Shown piece by piece: positions 9,911-18,496 of a stretch of 64,000 nt of DNA. Numbering within the stretch: the stretch's first letter is position 1; each line of letters opens with the position of its first letter. A program made the translations under genes and the position numbers. The stretch is from Alcanivorax sp. (lineage in GTDB: Bacteria > Pseudomonadota > Gammaproteobacteria > Pseudomonadales > Alcanivoracaceae), in the NCBI RefSeq assembly GCF_019431375.1, contig NZ_CP080267.1, forward strand, positions 558,001 through 622,000. Direction: 5' to 3'. Below the pieces are notes generated by a model that had not been told where the DNA came from, made no database searches, and saw only the letters and a program-made list of their open reading frames with translations.

Positions 9911-10891
9911 TTACGGCAGCAGGTGGGAAACGGCGTCACGTTCTTCCGCCAGTTCCTTCTCGGTGGCTTCCATCTTGCCACGGGAGAAATCGTTCACTTC
10001 CAGACCCTGAACGATGCTCCAGTCGCCATCCTTGCAGGTGCAGGGGAAGGAGTAGATCAGGCCTTCCTGGATGCCGTAGGAACCGTCGCTGTAGATGCCC
10101 ATGGAAACCCAGTCACCATCGGCAGTACCGAGGGCCCAGGAACGCATGTGGTCAACAGCCGCAGAGGCTGCGGAAGCGGCAGAGGACGCACCGCGGGCCT
10201 TGATGATGGCGGCGCCACGCTGTTGCACTTCCGGAATGTAAGTGCCTTCGTACCAGTCCTGCTCAACCTGGTCGATGGCCACTTTGCCGTCCACTTCGCA
10301 GTGGTGCAGATCAGGGTACTGGGTAGAGGAGTGGTTGCCCCAGATGGTCATCTTGGTGATGTCGTTGACCGTCTTGCCCAGTTTATTGGCCAGTTGCGCC
10401 ATGCCACGGTTGTGGTCCAGACGGGTCATGGCAGTAAACTGACGGGGGTTGATGTCCGGCGCATTGCGCTGGGCGATCAGGGCATTGGTGTTGGCCGGGT
10501 TGCCGACAACCAGCACCTTGATGTCCTTGCTGGCGTTGTCGTTGATGGCTTTACCCTGGGCGGAGAAGATTGCTGCGTTGGCTTCCAGCAGATCTTTACG
10601 CTCCATGCCCGGACCACGCGGACGAGCACCAACCAGCAACGCGTAGTTGGCGTCCTTGAAGGCCACGTTGGCATCGTCGGTGCCAACAATGCCGGCGACC
10701 AGCGGGAAAGCACCATCTTCCAGTTCCATGATAACGCCCTTCAGGGCTTCCATGGCGGGGGTGATTTCCAGCAGTTGCAGGATAACGGGCTGGTCTTTGC
10801 CGAGCATGTCGCCGGAGGCGATACGGAACAGCAGGGAATAGCTGATTTGGCCAGCGGCGCCGGTAACGGCTACGCGTACGGGTGCTTTCAT
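9911..10891 (-). CDS. mdh: Malate dehydrogenase
   Basis: 326 residues from the ATG at 10889-10891, preceded by AGGAG at good spacing. The nucleotide-binding motif VAVTGAAGQISYSLLFRIA, the mobile loop GARPRGPGMERKDLL, VVGNPANTNALIA, catalytic MTRLDHNR and the proton-acceptor histidine in IWGNHSSTQYPD are all present. It interconverts malate and oxaloacetate with NAD in the TCA cycle. This is the cytosolic-type MDH subfamily found in many bacteria rather than the E. coli type. It is monocistronic between a terminator and a divergent gene. Confidence 0.96.
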   Translation of the reverse strand: MKAPVRVAVTGAAGQISYSLLFRIASGDMLGKDQPVILQLLEITPAMEALKGVIMELEDGAFPLVAGIVGTDDANVAFKDANYALLVGARPRGPGMERKDLLEANAAIFSAQGKAINDNASKDIKVLVVGNPANTNALIAQRNAPDINPRQFTAMTRLDHNRGMAQLANKLGKTVNDITKMTIWGNHSSTQYPDLHHCEVDGKVAIDQVEQDWYEGTYIPEVQQRGAAIIKARGASSAASAASAAVDHMRSWALGTADGDWVSMGIYSDGSYGIQEGLIYSFPCTCKDGDWSIVQGLEVNDFSRGKMEATEKELAEERDAVSHLLP

Positions 10892-11077
10892 TAACAATCT
10901 CCTAGCTTGAATTCGGGAGAACTTATGGGGCTGAAACCTGGGGAGCCACTGAGCAATGGCGAATACCGCCATGGGTCAGGGGTCCCGGACGGGGCGCATT
11001 ATAAAGGAAGCACAGGCCTATTCATACTTGGACCGAGGTCCTATCCCGGAGTGGGCTGATTTAATACGAGGCAATGA

Positions 11078-12163
11078 ATGACGAAATGGGATGTAGTGGT
11101 GGTTGGTGCTGCCCAGGCCGGTTGTGCTGCCGCCTGGGACCTGGCAGCGGCGGGGCGGCGTGTGCTGGTCCTGTCACGGCCTGCCGGACAGGGGAAACCC
11201 TGCGCTGGCGGGGTGACGGCAAAGACCCTGAATCGCTACCGCTTCTCCATCGCACCTGTTGTCCGTGAAGTGGTGTCCACACTCTGGGTCGGGCGCTTTC
11301 CTGCCAACAGCCAGGTGCTGCACGCACCAAGCCCTTTTTGTGTGATGACCGAACGGGCCGAACTGGATGCGTTCTGCCGGCAACAGGCACGGCATCAGGG
11401 AGCCAGCTTTGTGGAAACTCGAGGGATTGCGTCCCTGCGGCAGGATGGTCGCTCTGTAATGCTGACTACTCGTGAGGGAGAGCGCTTTCATGCTGAGGCA
11501 CTGATTGCCGCCGACGGTGCCCACAGCCCGGTGCGCAAATTGTTGGGGGAGCGCCGTTATGCCGGCGCCGTGGCCATCGAGGGGCGTGTACCTCGAGATC
11601 GGCTCTCTCGCTATCCGGGTATGACACTGGATTTTGCGGCAATCAAGGGAGGCTACGGCTGGCTTTTCCCCAAGGGAGATCACGTCAACGTCGGTCTTTA
11701 CGTGTGGCGTCAGGGTATTGCCTCCCCGAGCCGTGAGCAGCTTGATCGCTACAGTCGGCAACGGCTGGGCGCCTGTCCCTCGGGGGTTCAGGGCTACCCG
11801 CTCGGCACCTGGCTGCCTCGGGCCCGTTTGTGTCAGGGCAGAATCCTGTTTGCCGGTGATGCGGCCGGTTGTACCGAAGCGTTGCTGGGTGAGGGGATTT
11901 ATGGCGCCGTTCTCAGCGGCCAGCTGGCTGCCCAGGCAATTCTTGCCGGGCAATTGGCGAGCTACCCCTGGTGGCTGGCGGGTTGGCAGGAAGAGGTGAT
12001 GACCGTGGAGAAGCTGGCGCGGGTCTTCTACCCGTTAATGCCTCTGTCCACCCGTATGCTACAGGGCAACCTGGGGGAGACCCTGGTGGAGGGGTTTGCC
12101 AAAGGGCTTACCCTGGGGCAATGCAAGCGCCGCTGGCGCGGCGCGTCAATCGTCGGGGGATAA
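11078..12163 (+). CDS. FAD-dependent oxidoreductase, geranylgeranyl-reductase-like
   Basis: 361 residues. The FAD motif WDVVVVGAAQAGCAAAWDLA carries GxAxAG in place of the usual GxGxxG. It is followed by GKPCAGGVTAKTL, the second FAD motif ALIAADGAHSPVRKLLG and RILFAGDAAGCTEALLGEGI, a pattern typical of the geranylgeranyl reductase / PHBH-fold family. The substrate is not known; homologues reduce isoprenoid chains or oxidise aromatic or lipid substrates. It overlaps the convergent AraC gene by 18 bp and has no obvious pathway neighbours. Confidence 0.82.
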   Translation: MTKWDVVVVGAAQAGCAAAWDLAAAGRRVLVLSRPAGQGKPCAGGVTAKTLNRYRFSIAPVVREVVSTLWVGRFPANSQVLHAPSPFCVMTERAELDAFCRQQARHQGASFVETRGIASLRQDGRSVMLTTREGERFHAEALIAADGAHSPVRKLLGERRYAGAVAIEGRVPRDRLSRYPGMTLDFAAIKGGYGWLFPKGDHVNVGLYVWRQGIASPSREQLDRYSRQRLGACPSGVQGYPLGTWLPRARLCQGRILFAGDAAGCTEALLGEGIYGAVLSGQLAAQAILAGQLASYPWWLAGWQEEVMTVEKLARVFYPLMPLSTRMLQGNLGETLVEGFAKGLTLGQCKRRWRGASIVGG

Positions 12164-13198
12164 CGCGCTACCTTGTTGTTCCCGGTAGTGCACCGGGGTG
12201 ACACCGAACCAACGCTTGAAAGCCCGGTTGAAAGCGCTTTGTTCCGAATAGCCCAGATCCAGGGCGATCTGGTTCACCGAGCGGTCGCTGTGCAATAACC
12301 AGTCACAGGCCAGGCGGCGACGTTCGTCTTCCAGCAGGCTGGAAAAATCCGTGTTCTCTGAACGCAGCTGGCGGCGCAGGGTCCAGGGCTTGATGCCCAA
12401 TTGGTCGGCAATAGGCTCCAGTTGCGGGACACCCTGCTGCAGACGTTTCTGAATCTCCAGGCGCACCTGTTCCAGCAGATTGTCGCGGGCATGGTACTGG
12501 GTGACCGCCCGCTGCATGCGAGAACGTGCCACCTTGTGCATCTCCGGGTCCGCATCGCGCAGGGGCAGGTCCAGTAAACCGGCGTCCAGTACGATGGCAT
12601 TCAGGGGCTGCTCGAAGGCTACCTCACAGCGGAAGATTCGCTGGTATTCCTGCTCATCGCCCTGTGGTGGGTGACGAAACAGTACCTTGGTCGGCGACAT
12701 TTCCTTGCCGATAAGCCAGCGGCCGTAAGTGATGGCGCCGGCGAAGTTGGCATCTATACGAGTCGGATAAGTGGCCAGGTCTTCCAGGTCGCTTTCCCAG
12801 ATCAGCCACAAGGACTTGTCGCGCCACTCGAAGCGCAGCTGGGCACATTCGCTGGTGACCTTGGTAAAGGGGATCATCAGCTCGATGGCGTCACCGAGGG
12901 TGGCGCTAGACATGCTGGCATAGCCAAGCTCACCCATGAAGCGCGGGCGGATGCCTTCGCCCATGTGCAAGCCGAAAAGCGGGTCTCCGCTCTCCTCGAT
13001 GGCCTGCTTGAGTAGCTGGTTCTCTACCGACATGGCAATGCGGGATTGGGGGTTTTCCAGATCGTCGTTGCTGATGCCCAAATCCACTAGCGCACCACTC
13101 AGATCGACACCGGCACGCAGGGCTGCATCCAGCAGGAATTCAAGCCAGAAAGGGGCGACGGTACGTAATTTCAGTGAAGAGGACAGGCTGGCGGACAT
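12146..13198 (-). CDS. AraC-family transcriptional regulator (OruR/ArgR-like)
   Basis: 350 residues. The N-terminal 200 residues match the arabinose-operon-regulator-like domain of long AraC proteins (FWLEFLLDAALRAGVDLSGA; DPLFGLHMGEGIRPRFMGEL). The C-terminal double HTH holds IADQLGIKPWTLRRQLRSEN and VNQIALDLGYSEQSAFNRAF, then KRWFGVTPVHYRE. Relatives control amino acid or lipid catabolism. The effector is unknown, and the convergent flavoprotein is only a positional candidate target. Its 3' end overlaps that gene. Confidence 0.9.
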   Translation of the reverse strand: MSASLSSSLKLRTVAPFWLEFLLDAALRAGVDLSGALVDLGISNDDLENPQSRIAMSVENQLLKQAIEESGDPLFGLHMGEGIRPRFMGELGYASMSSATLGDAIELMIPFTKVTSECAQLRFEWRDKSLWLIWESDLEDLATYPTRIDANFAGAITYGRWLIGKEMSPTKVLFRHPPQGDEQEYQRIFRCEVAFEQPLNAIVLDAGLLDLPLRDADPEMHKVARSRMQRAVTQYHARDNLLEQVRLEIQKRLQQGVPQLEPIADQLGIKPWTLRRQLRSENTDFSSLLEDERRRLACDWLLHSDRSVNQIALDLGYSEQSAFNRAFKRWFGVTPVHYREQQGSALSPDD

Positions 13199-13331
13199 CT
13201 TGGCTCGCGTATTTTTTGTTATCTCTTGGATGCACTAGATAACGAGAGGCGAGCGGCGAAGTCAACGGTTCAGGTGAGACAAAGCGGGGGGCAGGGGCGG
13301 CGTGGCCGCCCCTGAGGGGGGCAAAGAAGGA

Positions 13332-13685
13332 TTATTTGGCTTCTTTGGCCAGTTTGTTGACCTTGCGGGTCAGGGAGGCCAGCTTCTTGTTCAGGGCTTC
13401 CACTTCATCACGGGTGGGCAGACCCAGAGCAGAGGCAACCTTACCGCGCACTTCGTCCAGCTGGGACGGCTGCTTTTTGGCTGCCGTTTTCTTCTGCGGT
13501 TTGCTCTGGGCTTTCTGGCGCTTCTCACCAGTTTTAACCAGGGTCTGGAACAGCTCGTTGCCGTTTTCTTCCAGACGGGTGTAGGCACCACGCACGGCGG
13601 TGTTCAGTTTTTCCAGAGCCGCTTTGGCTTCGGTGGTAACTTGTTCATAGCGCTCGTTGAGTTGCTCGATCGTAGCGTTGCTCAT
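13332..13685 (-). CDS. Phasin-family (PHA granule-associated-like) protein
   Basis: 117 residues from the ATG at 13683-13685 with GGAGG upstream. The N-half is an amphipathic helix (TIEQLNERYEQVTTEAKAAL, then VRGAYTRLEENGNELFQTLV). A Lys/Ala-rich linker (KPQKKTAAKKQPS) separates it from a coiled-coil C-half (DEVEALNKKLASLTRKVNKL). This matches short phasin-like proteins bound to polyhydroxyalkanoate granules or DNA. No pha synthase gene is nearby, so a role in storage is inferred. It ends in a predicted leucine-zipper helix. Confidence 0.75.
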   Translation of the reverse strand: MSNATIEQLNERYEQVTTEAKAALEKLNTAVRGAYTRLEENGNELFQTLVKTGEKRQKAQSKPQKKTAAKKQPSQLDEVRGKVASALGLPTRDEVEALNKKLASLTRKVNKLAKEAK

Positions 13686-13960
13686 GGGGGGCTTCCCTCC
13701 TAGAAAAAATGGATTAGCAAAGCCCTCTGGCGGTGGCTGCGAGGGCGTGAACAAGTGTAAGTCAGGATTCTGACAGTGTCGTTAATGTTGTCTAACAATT
13801 AAACATGAGGTTTGGCCTACTCATCAGTAGGTAATTTGCTAAGGTCTACACCCAGCCTTTGCAGTAGCTACCATCGTGGCTTCTGGCCAATCATTGCCTG
13901 ACGGAAAACGCACGGGGGCAGGGCAAGGCTGTCAGACAGAAATCAGAAAAGGATCCATCC

Positions 13961-15484
13961 ATGTCAGCAGTGATTCGCCAGGGCCGCTACCAGGGACTGA
14001 GCCGTAACAGTGTCACCGAATACAGAGGCATCCCGTTTGCCTTGCCGCCGCTGGGTGAGCATCGTTTCAAGGCGCCCCGGCCTTTGCCGAACAGTGATAA
14101 CGCGGTAACCGCTGACCAATATCCCCAGCCTTCACTGCAGATGAAGAACCCACTGATGGGTGTCCACGAGTCCAGCGAAGACTGCCTGTATCTGAATATC
14201 TGGGTGCCTGAAGGGGAGGGGCCCTTTCCGGTGATGGTCTGGTTCCATGGCGGCGCCTACCTGGCCGGTTCCATTTCCCAGCCGTTGTACAACGGTGCGG
14301 AACTGGCCCGCAGCCAGCGGGTCGTGGTAGTGAATGCGGCCTACCGGTTGGGTGCCATGGGCTTTGCGGATTTCTCATCGGTGGCGCCGGAGCTGCAGGC
14401 GGACACCAATCTGGGGTTGCGTGATCAGCTGGCGGCGCTGGAATGGGTGCAGGAAAACATCCATGGCTTTGCCGGTGACGCCAGCCGGGTCACCATATTC
14501 GGGGAGTCCGCCGGTGGCTTCAGTGTCTGCGCCTTGCTGGCATGCCCACGGGCGGCGCCGCTGTTCCACGCAGCCATTGTTCAGTCCGGCGCGGCGGATT
14601 TTGTCCTGGCCCCGGAGCAGGTTCGCAAGGTTACCGATGCCTTTGTGGCGGCGCTGCCAGGCGAAGGCAGTGCCGCAGAGAAGCTCCGTGACAGCGCCCA
14701 TAAAGACTGGATCAAGGCCCAGAACCAGGCGGTAAAAGTGCTGGTGGACCGGGGACTGCGTAGCACCACGCCACAGTTCGCGATGAACTTTCTGCCCATG
14801 GTGGATGGTGATCTGTTGCCGCAGTTACCGATTGACGCCATTGCCGCCGGTGCGGCTGCGGACAAGCGACTGTTGGCCGGTGTCTGTCAGGATGAATACC
14901 ACTTCTTCCAATATGCTGGCGTGCTGGCCGGTACGGTAAAAATGGACTCCCTGCGCGAGGTGGATGACCAGGAAATCCAGCGCCGGTTCGAGCGGGGACT
15001 GCCGGACAATGGCGCCCGGGCATTTGATTATTACCGCACTACCGTAACGCCGGACCCCCGTCGCAGTCCGCTGGATGTGTTTTCGGCGATGGAATCCGAT
15101 CGTCTGTTCCGGGTGCCTACGGTGCGTTTGCTGGATGCCCAGAGCTGCCACAACCCGGATTGTTGGGGCTTCCAGTTTACCTGGCAGAGCGAACCTTTTG
15201 GGCTGGCGCTGGGTGCCTGCCATGTGGTGGATGTGCCCTTCGTGTTTGGGGTCACCGATACTCCAGCGGGGATGTACTTCACCGGCGGTGGTGATGCTGC
15301 CAAAGCGCTTTCCCGCCAGGTGCAGGATGCCTGGGGCGCGTTTGCCCACGGCGATGGCCCGGGCTGGCAGGGCTGGTCCGCCCGGCGGCAGGTGCGTCAG
15401 CTTGGCCCCGGAGAGGAGATGGCCGGCTTGCTGGATGAGGCTGCCGAGGCCCTCTGGGCGTCGATCATTCCAGTGCCGGAGTGA
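13961..15484 (+). CDS. Type-B carboxylesterase
   Basis: 507 residues. The start ATG follows AAAAGGATCC. The alpha/beta-hydrolase family signatures are YRGIPFALPPLGEHRFKAP, EDCLYLNIWVP, oxyanion loop WFHGGAY (about 94-100) and nucleophile GESAGG (Ser about 183). An acidic residue near QDEYHF and the histidine in ACHVVDVPFVFG complete the triad by family comparison. No signal peptide is seen, so it is probably cytoplasmic. The natural ester is unknown. The gene stands alone with its own upstream region. Confidence 0.9.
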   Translation: MSAVIRQGRYQGLSRNSVTEYRGIPFALPPLGEHRFKAPRPLPNSDNAVTADQYPQPSLQMKNPLMGVHESSEDCLYLNIWVPEGEGPFPVMVWFHGGAYLAGSISQPLYNGAELARSQRVVVVNAAYRLGAMGFADFSSVAPELQADTNLGLRDQLAALEWVQENIHGFAGDASRVTIFGESAGGFSVCALLACPRAAPLFHAAIVQSGAADFVLAPEQVRKVTDAFVAALPGEGSAAEKLRDSAHKDWIKAQNQAVKVLVDRGLRSTTPQFAMNFLPMVDGDLLPQLPIDAIAAGAAADKRLLAGVCQDEYHFFQYAGVLAGTVKMDSLREVDDQEIQRRFERGLPDNGARAFDYYRTTVTPDPRRSPLDVFSAMESDRLFRVPTVRLLDAQSCHNPDCWGFQFTWQSEPFGLALGACHVVDVPFVFGVTDTPAGMYFTGGGDAAKALSRQVQDAWGAFAHGDGPGWQGWSARRQVRQLGPGEEMAGLLDEAAEALWASIIPVPE

Positions 15485-15626
15485 GCGGATAGTGTCCGAT
15501 CGCCGGACATTTCTCAGGATTAACCAAAGCGCGTAGAATACCGCCCCCCGCGCGGCGCCAGTGCCGCGCTATACTGGTTTTGATCTGCGAAACGTCCAAG
15601 TGCGTGAGTAGAGAGTGGTGAGTGCC

Positions 15627-15959
15627 ATGAGCGTAGCAACATTGATCGAGCGCAAGGTTTCCGAGGCCGTTCCTGTGGCACATTTGGTCCTGGAAAACGA
15701 AAGCCACAAGCACAGTGTGCCGCCCAATTCGGAAACCCACTTCAAGCTGGTGCTGGTGAGTGATGCCTTTGACGGCATGCTGCCGGTACGTCGCCACCAG
15801 ATGCTCTACAAGGTACTGGCCGACGAGCTGGCGGGGCCGGTACATGCGTTGGCGCTGCACACCTATACCGTGGCGGAGTGGCAGGCCAAGGGCGGTGAAG
15901 TCAGTGCATCCCCTGACTGTCTTGGTGGCAGCAAGCACGATCCGGAGTTCAAGGCGTGA
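15627..15959 (+). CDS. BolA/IbaG-family protein
   Basis: 110 residues from the ATG at 15627. The BolA core is visible: IERKVSEAVPVAHLVLENES, then SETHFKLVLVSDAFDGMLPV and RRHQMLYKVLADELAGPVHA followed by LALHTYT. The conserved histidine in HTYT is a family metal/Fe-S ligand. BolA proteins pair with monothiol glutaredoxins in Fe-S handling and influence cell shape. It overlaps trhO by 4 bp, as in other Pseudomonas-like genomes. Confidence 0.88.
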   Translation: MSVATLIERKVSEAVPVAHLVLENESHKHSVPPNSETHFKLVLVSDAFDGMLPVRRHQMLYKVLADELAGPVHALALHTYTVAEWQAKGGEVSASPDCLGGSKHDPEFKA

Positions 15960-16906
15960 GTCAGCATAAAGTGGAAAGATCGGACAGCATTGTCGTTGCT
16001 GCCCTGTACAAGTTTGTCCGTCTGGACGATTTCGAGCAGTTGCGAGAGCCACTGCTGGCGCTGATGCTTGCACAGAATGTGCGCGGCACCCTGTTACTGG
16101 CCAATGAGGGGATCAATGGCACCATCGCCGGGCCCCGGGCCGGCATCGATGCGGTGCTTGGCTGGCTCCGTGACGATCCGCGCCTGGCAGATCTGGAGCA
16201 CAAGGAATCCTTCCACGACGAGCATCCCTTCCTGCGTACCAAGGTCAAGCTCAAGAAGGAAATCGTCACCATGGGCGTCGAGGGTATTGATCCCAACCGT
16301 ACCGTGGGCACCTACCTGAGTCCGGAAGAATGGAACGCTGTGATCAGCGATCCGGAGACCATCCTGATCGATACCCGTAACGATTACGAAGTGGAAGTGG
16401 GCACCTTCAAGGGCGCCATCAACCCGGAAACCCGCACCTTCCGGGAATTCCCCGATTATGTGAAGGACACCCTGGACCCGGCCAAACACAAGAAAGTAGC
16501 CATGTTCTGTACCGGCGGGATTCGTTGTGAAAAATCCACCGCTTACCTGAAAGAGCAGGGCTTTGAAGAGGTCTATCACCTGAAGGGTGGCATCCTCAAA
16601 TACCTGGAGGAAATGCCCAGGGAAGACTCCCTGTGGGAAGGCGAATGTTTTGTCTTCGACGAGCGGGTTACCGTTGACCACGATCTCAATCCTGGCGAGT
16701 TTGACCAGTGCCACGCTTGCCGTCGGCCGATCAGTGATGAGGAAAAGGCATCGGAAAAATTCCAGCTGGGCGTGTCCTGTCCCAAGTGCTACGACGAATC
16801 GTCACCGGAACAGAAGGCGCGTTTTGCCGAGCGCCAGAAGCAGATCGAACTGGCCCGCGCCCGTGGCCGCCAGCATCGTGGCCAGAATCCCCGCAAGCCG
16901 TCCTGA
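15956..16906 (+). CDS. trhO: tRNA uridine(34) hydroxylase (rhodanese-like)
   Basis: 316 residues from a GTG that overlaps the BolA stop by 4 bp. The N-terminal domain has NVRGTLLLANEGINGTIAGP. The rhodanese domain carries TILIDTRNDYEVEVGTFKGA and active-site MFCTGGIRCEKS (Cys about 185 and 191). The C-terminal zinc-like part has CHACRRPIS and GVSCPKCYD. TrhO makes 5-hydroxyuridine at the tRNA wobble position. The protein ends in a basic tail (RARGRQHRGQNPRKPS). Confidence 0.94.
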   Translation: MSQHKVERSDSIVVAALYKFVRLDDFEQLREPLLALMLAQNVRGTLLLANEGINGTIAGPRAGIDAVLGWLRDDPRLADLEHKESFHDEHPFLRTKVKLKKEIVTMGVEGIDPNRTVGTYLSPEEWNAVISDPETILIDTRNDYEVEVGTFKGAINPETRTFREFPDYVKDTLDPAKHKKVAMFCTGGIRCEKSTAYLKEQGFEEVYHLKGGILKYLEEMPREDSLWEGECFVFDERVTVDHDLNPGEFDQCHACRRPISDEEKASEKFQLGVSCPKCYDESSPEQKARFAERQKQIELARARGRQHRGQNPRKPS

Positions 16907-16918
16907 GTGATCCAGTTT

Positions 16919-16988
16919 CGAGACACGAGTGACGAGTAGCGAAGAGCAAAAAGCTTGTTTTCGTTACTCGCTACTCGTACCTCGCTCC
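16919..16988. repeat. Inverted heptamer array, CGAGTNA family (copy 1)
   Basis: The left arm at 16919-16946 is four consecutive 7-mers (CGAGACA, CGAGTGA, CGAGTAG, CGAAGAG). The right arm at 16961-16988 is four complementary-type 7-mers (TCGTTAC, TCGCTAC, TCGTACC, TCGCTCC). The 14-base centre (caaaaagcttgttt) is not a convincing terminator. It lies between trhO and modA. Copies 2 and 3 are at 35378 and 61868. Confidence 0.8.
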
Positions 16989-17085
16989 TGTTGTAGGAGA
17001 CCAGTTTCCGGTACGGATCACCAATAGTGCCGCCCGGCGTGATGACATAGACTGGGCCCTGCCAGGTCATCGTCGTGGAGCCTCC

Positions 17086-17823
17086 ATGAAGTGTTTGTTT
17101 GCCAGCCTGCTGTTGATGGTTGTCACCATCGCGGCTGCTGAGCCCGTGCAGATTGCTGTCGCTGCCAATTTTTCCTCCCCGCTGAAACAACTGGTCGCGC
17201 AGTATCGCCAGCATAACCCCCGGGCGGATATTCAGATCACCGTGGGTTCCAGCGGAAAACTGGCGGCGCAGATCCGACAGGGGGCGCCCTACGATATTTT
17301 CCTTGCCGCAGATGCTCGGCGGCCGCAGGAGCTGGCGTCGGAAGGGCTGATACTGGCTGGCACTGTGCGCACCTATGCCATTGGCAGGTTGGTGTTGTGG
17401 TCCCCGGGCGCCGGCGAGGTACTCGATGGTCAATCGCTGGTAGCCGGTATGGTCACTCCAGTGGCCATGGCCAACCCGCGTACCGCGCCCTATGGGGAGG
17501 CCGCTCAGGCAGTTCTGGAACGATTTCCGCTGCCGGATTCGGTGATTTTGGTAAAGGCGGAGAACGTAGGGCAGAGCTATCATTTTGCCCACAGCGGCGC
17601 CGCCGAGGCGGCCTTTGTGGCACTGAGTCAGATACGAGGGCAGGGGGGGCGACAATGGCGTATCCCTGAGGTTTTTTATCCGCCCATCCTTCAGCAGGCA
17701 GGTTTGCTGACAGATGCGCCCGCAACTCACCATTTTTATGATTTTCTGTTTTCTGCCGAGGCCCAGGCGATGATTCGTGAGCTGGGTTACCGTACCGATG
17801 AGGTCGCCGATAATGTTGAATGA
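17086..17823 (+). CDS. modA: Molybdate-binding periplasmic protein
   Basis: 245 residues with a signal peptide (MKCLFASLLLMVVTIAAAEP; cleavage likely after AAA near residue 18). ModA motifs follow: VAVAANFSSP-like opening, ITVGSSGKLAAQIRQGAPYD, IFLAADARRPQEL, MANPRTAPYGEAAQAVL and the late YHFAHSGAAEAAFVALSQ. It captures molybdate for ModBC. It is the first gene of modABC; modB starts inside its last codons. I could not identify a ModE site or a Moco riboswitch in the 180 bases upstream. Confidence 0.93.
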   Translation: MKCLFASLLLMVVTIAAAEPVQIAVAANFSSPLKQLVAQYRQHNPRADIQITVGSSGKLAAQIRQGAPYDIFLAADARRPQELASEGLILAGTVRTYAIGRLVLWSPGAGEVLDGQSLVAGMVTPVAMANPRTAPYGEAAQAVLERFPLPDSVILVKAENVGQSYHFAHSGAAEAAFVALSQIRGQGGRQWRIPEVFYPPILQQAGLLTDAPATHHFYDFLFSAEAQAMIRELGYRTDEVADNVE

Positions 17824-18496
17824 TGGCGACTGGCTGGCCCTGTGGGTCAGCATCAAACTGGCGCTGGTCACCACCGTCATCCTGCTGATGGTATGTACGC
17901 CGTTGGCCTGGTGGCTGGCCCGTCGTCGTTTGCCCGGCCAGGCGCTGCTGGAGGCCTTGCTGGCGCTGCCGCTGGTACTGCCGCCATCTGTGCTGGGTTT
18001 TTATTTGTTGATCGGGCTGGGACCGAATGGGCCGGGTGGCTGGCTGGCGCAATGGGGCGATGTTCGTTCCCTGGCGTTCAGCTTTACCGGTCTGGTGATT
18101 GGCTCGCTGGTCTATTCGCTGCCGTTTGTCCTGCAACCCCTCAAGAATGCCTTCGCAGCCATTGAGCCTCGCCAGCTGGATATGGCAGCGGTGTCTGGTG
18201 CCCGACCCATGGACCGCTTCTTTTCGTTGGTGATTCCCCAGGCCCGTCAGGGCTATGCCACTGCGGCCATTCTCGGTATTGCCCACACCCTGGGAGAATT
18301 CGGTGTGGTGCTGATGATTGGCGGTAGCCTGGCGGGGGAAACCCGAGTGGCCTCTGTGGCGCTTTATGAGCATGTGGAGGCAGGGGACTACGCCAATGCC
18401 CACCGGCTGGCCGCCGTGCTGTTGGTGGCCTCGGTGCTGATGCTGTGGGCCCTGTTTCGCTGGCAACGCAAGCAGAGCACGGGGGTGATGCCATGA
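17813..18496 (+). CDS. modB: Molybdate ABC transporter permease
   Basis: 227 residues from the ATG at 17813, overlapping modA by 11 bp. It has about five membrane helices. The ABC-permease EAA loop is visible as ALEPRQLDMAAVSGARPMDR-type sequence (AIEPRQLDMAAVSGARPMDR) followed by FFSLVIPQARQGYATAAILG. It forms the inner-membrane channel for molybdate. The stop overlaps the modC start as ATGA. Confidence 0.93.
   Translation: MLNDGDWLALWVSIKLALVTTVILLMVCTPLAWWLARRRLPGQALLEALLALPLVLPPSVLGFYLLIGLGPNGPGGWLAQWGDVRSLAFSFTGLVIGSLVYSLPFVLQPLKNAFAAIEPRQLDMAAVSGARPMDRFFSLVIPQARQGYATAAILGIAHTLGEFGVVLMIGGSLAGETRVASVALYEHVEAGDYANAHRLAAVLLVASVLMLWALFRWQRKQSTGVMP

Noticed and set aside
16990..17085. Moco riboswitch upstream of modA
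   Set aside because: The region is GC-rich and could fold, but I could not match the conserved Moco motif blocks; a covariance-model search would decide it.
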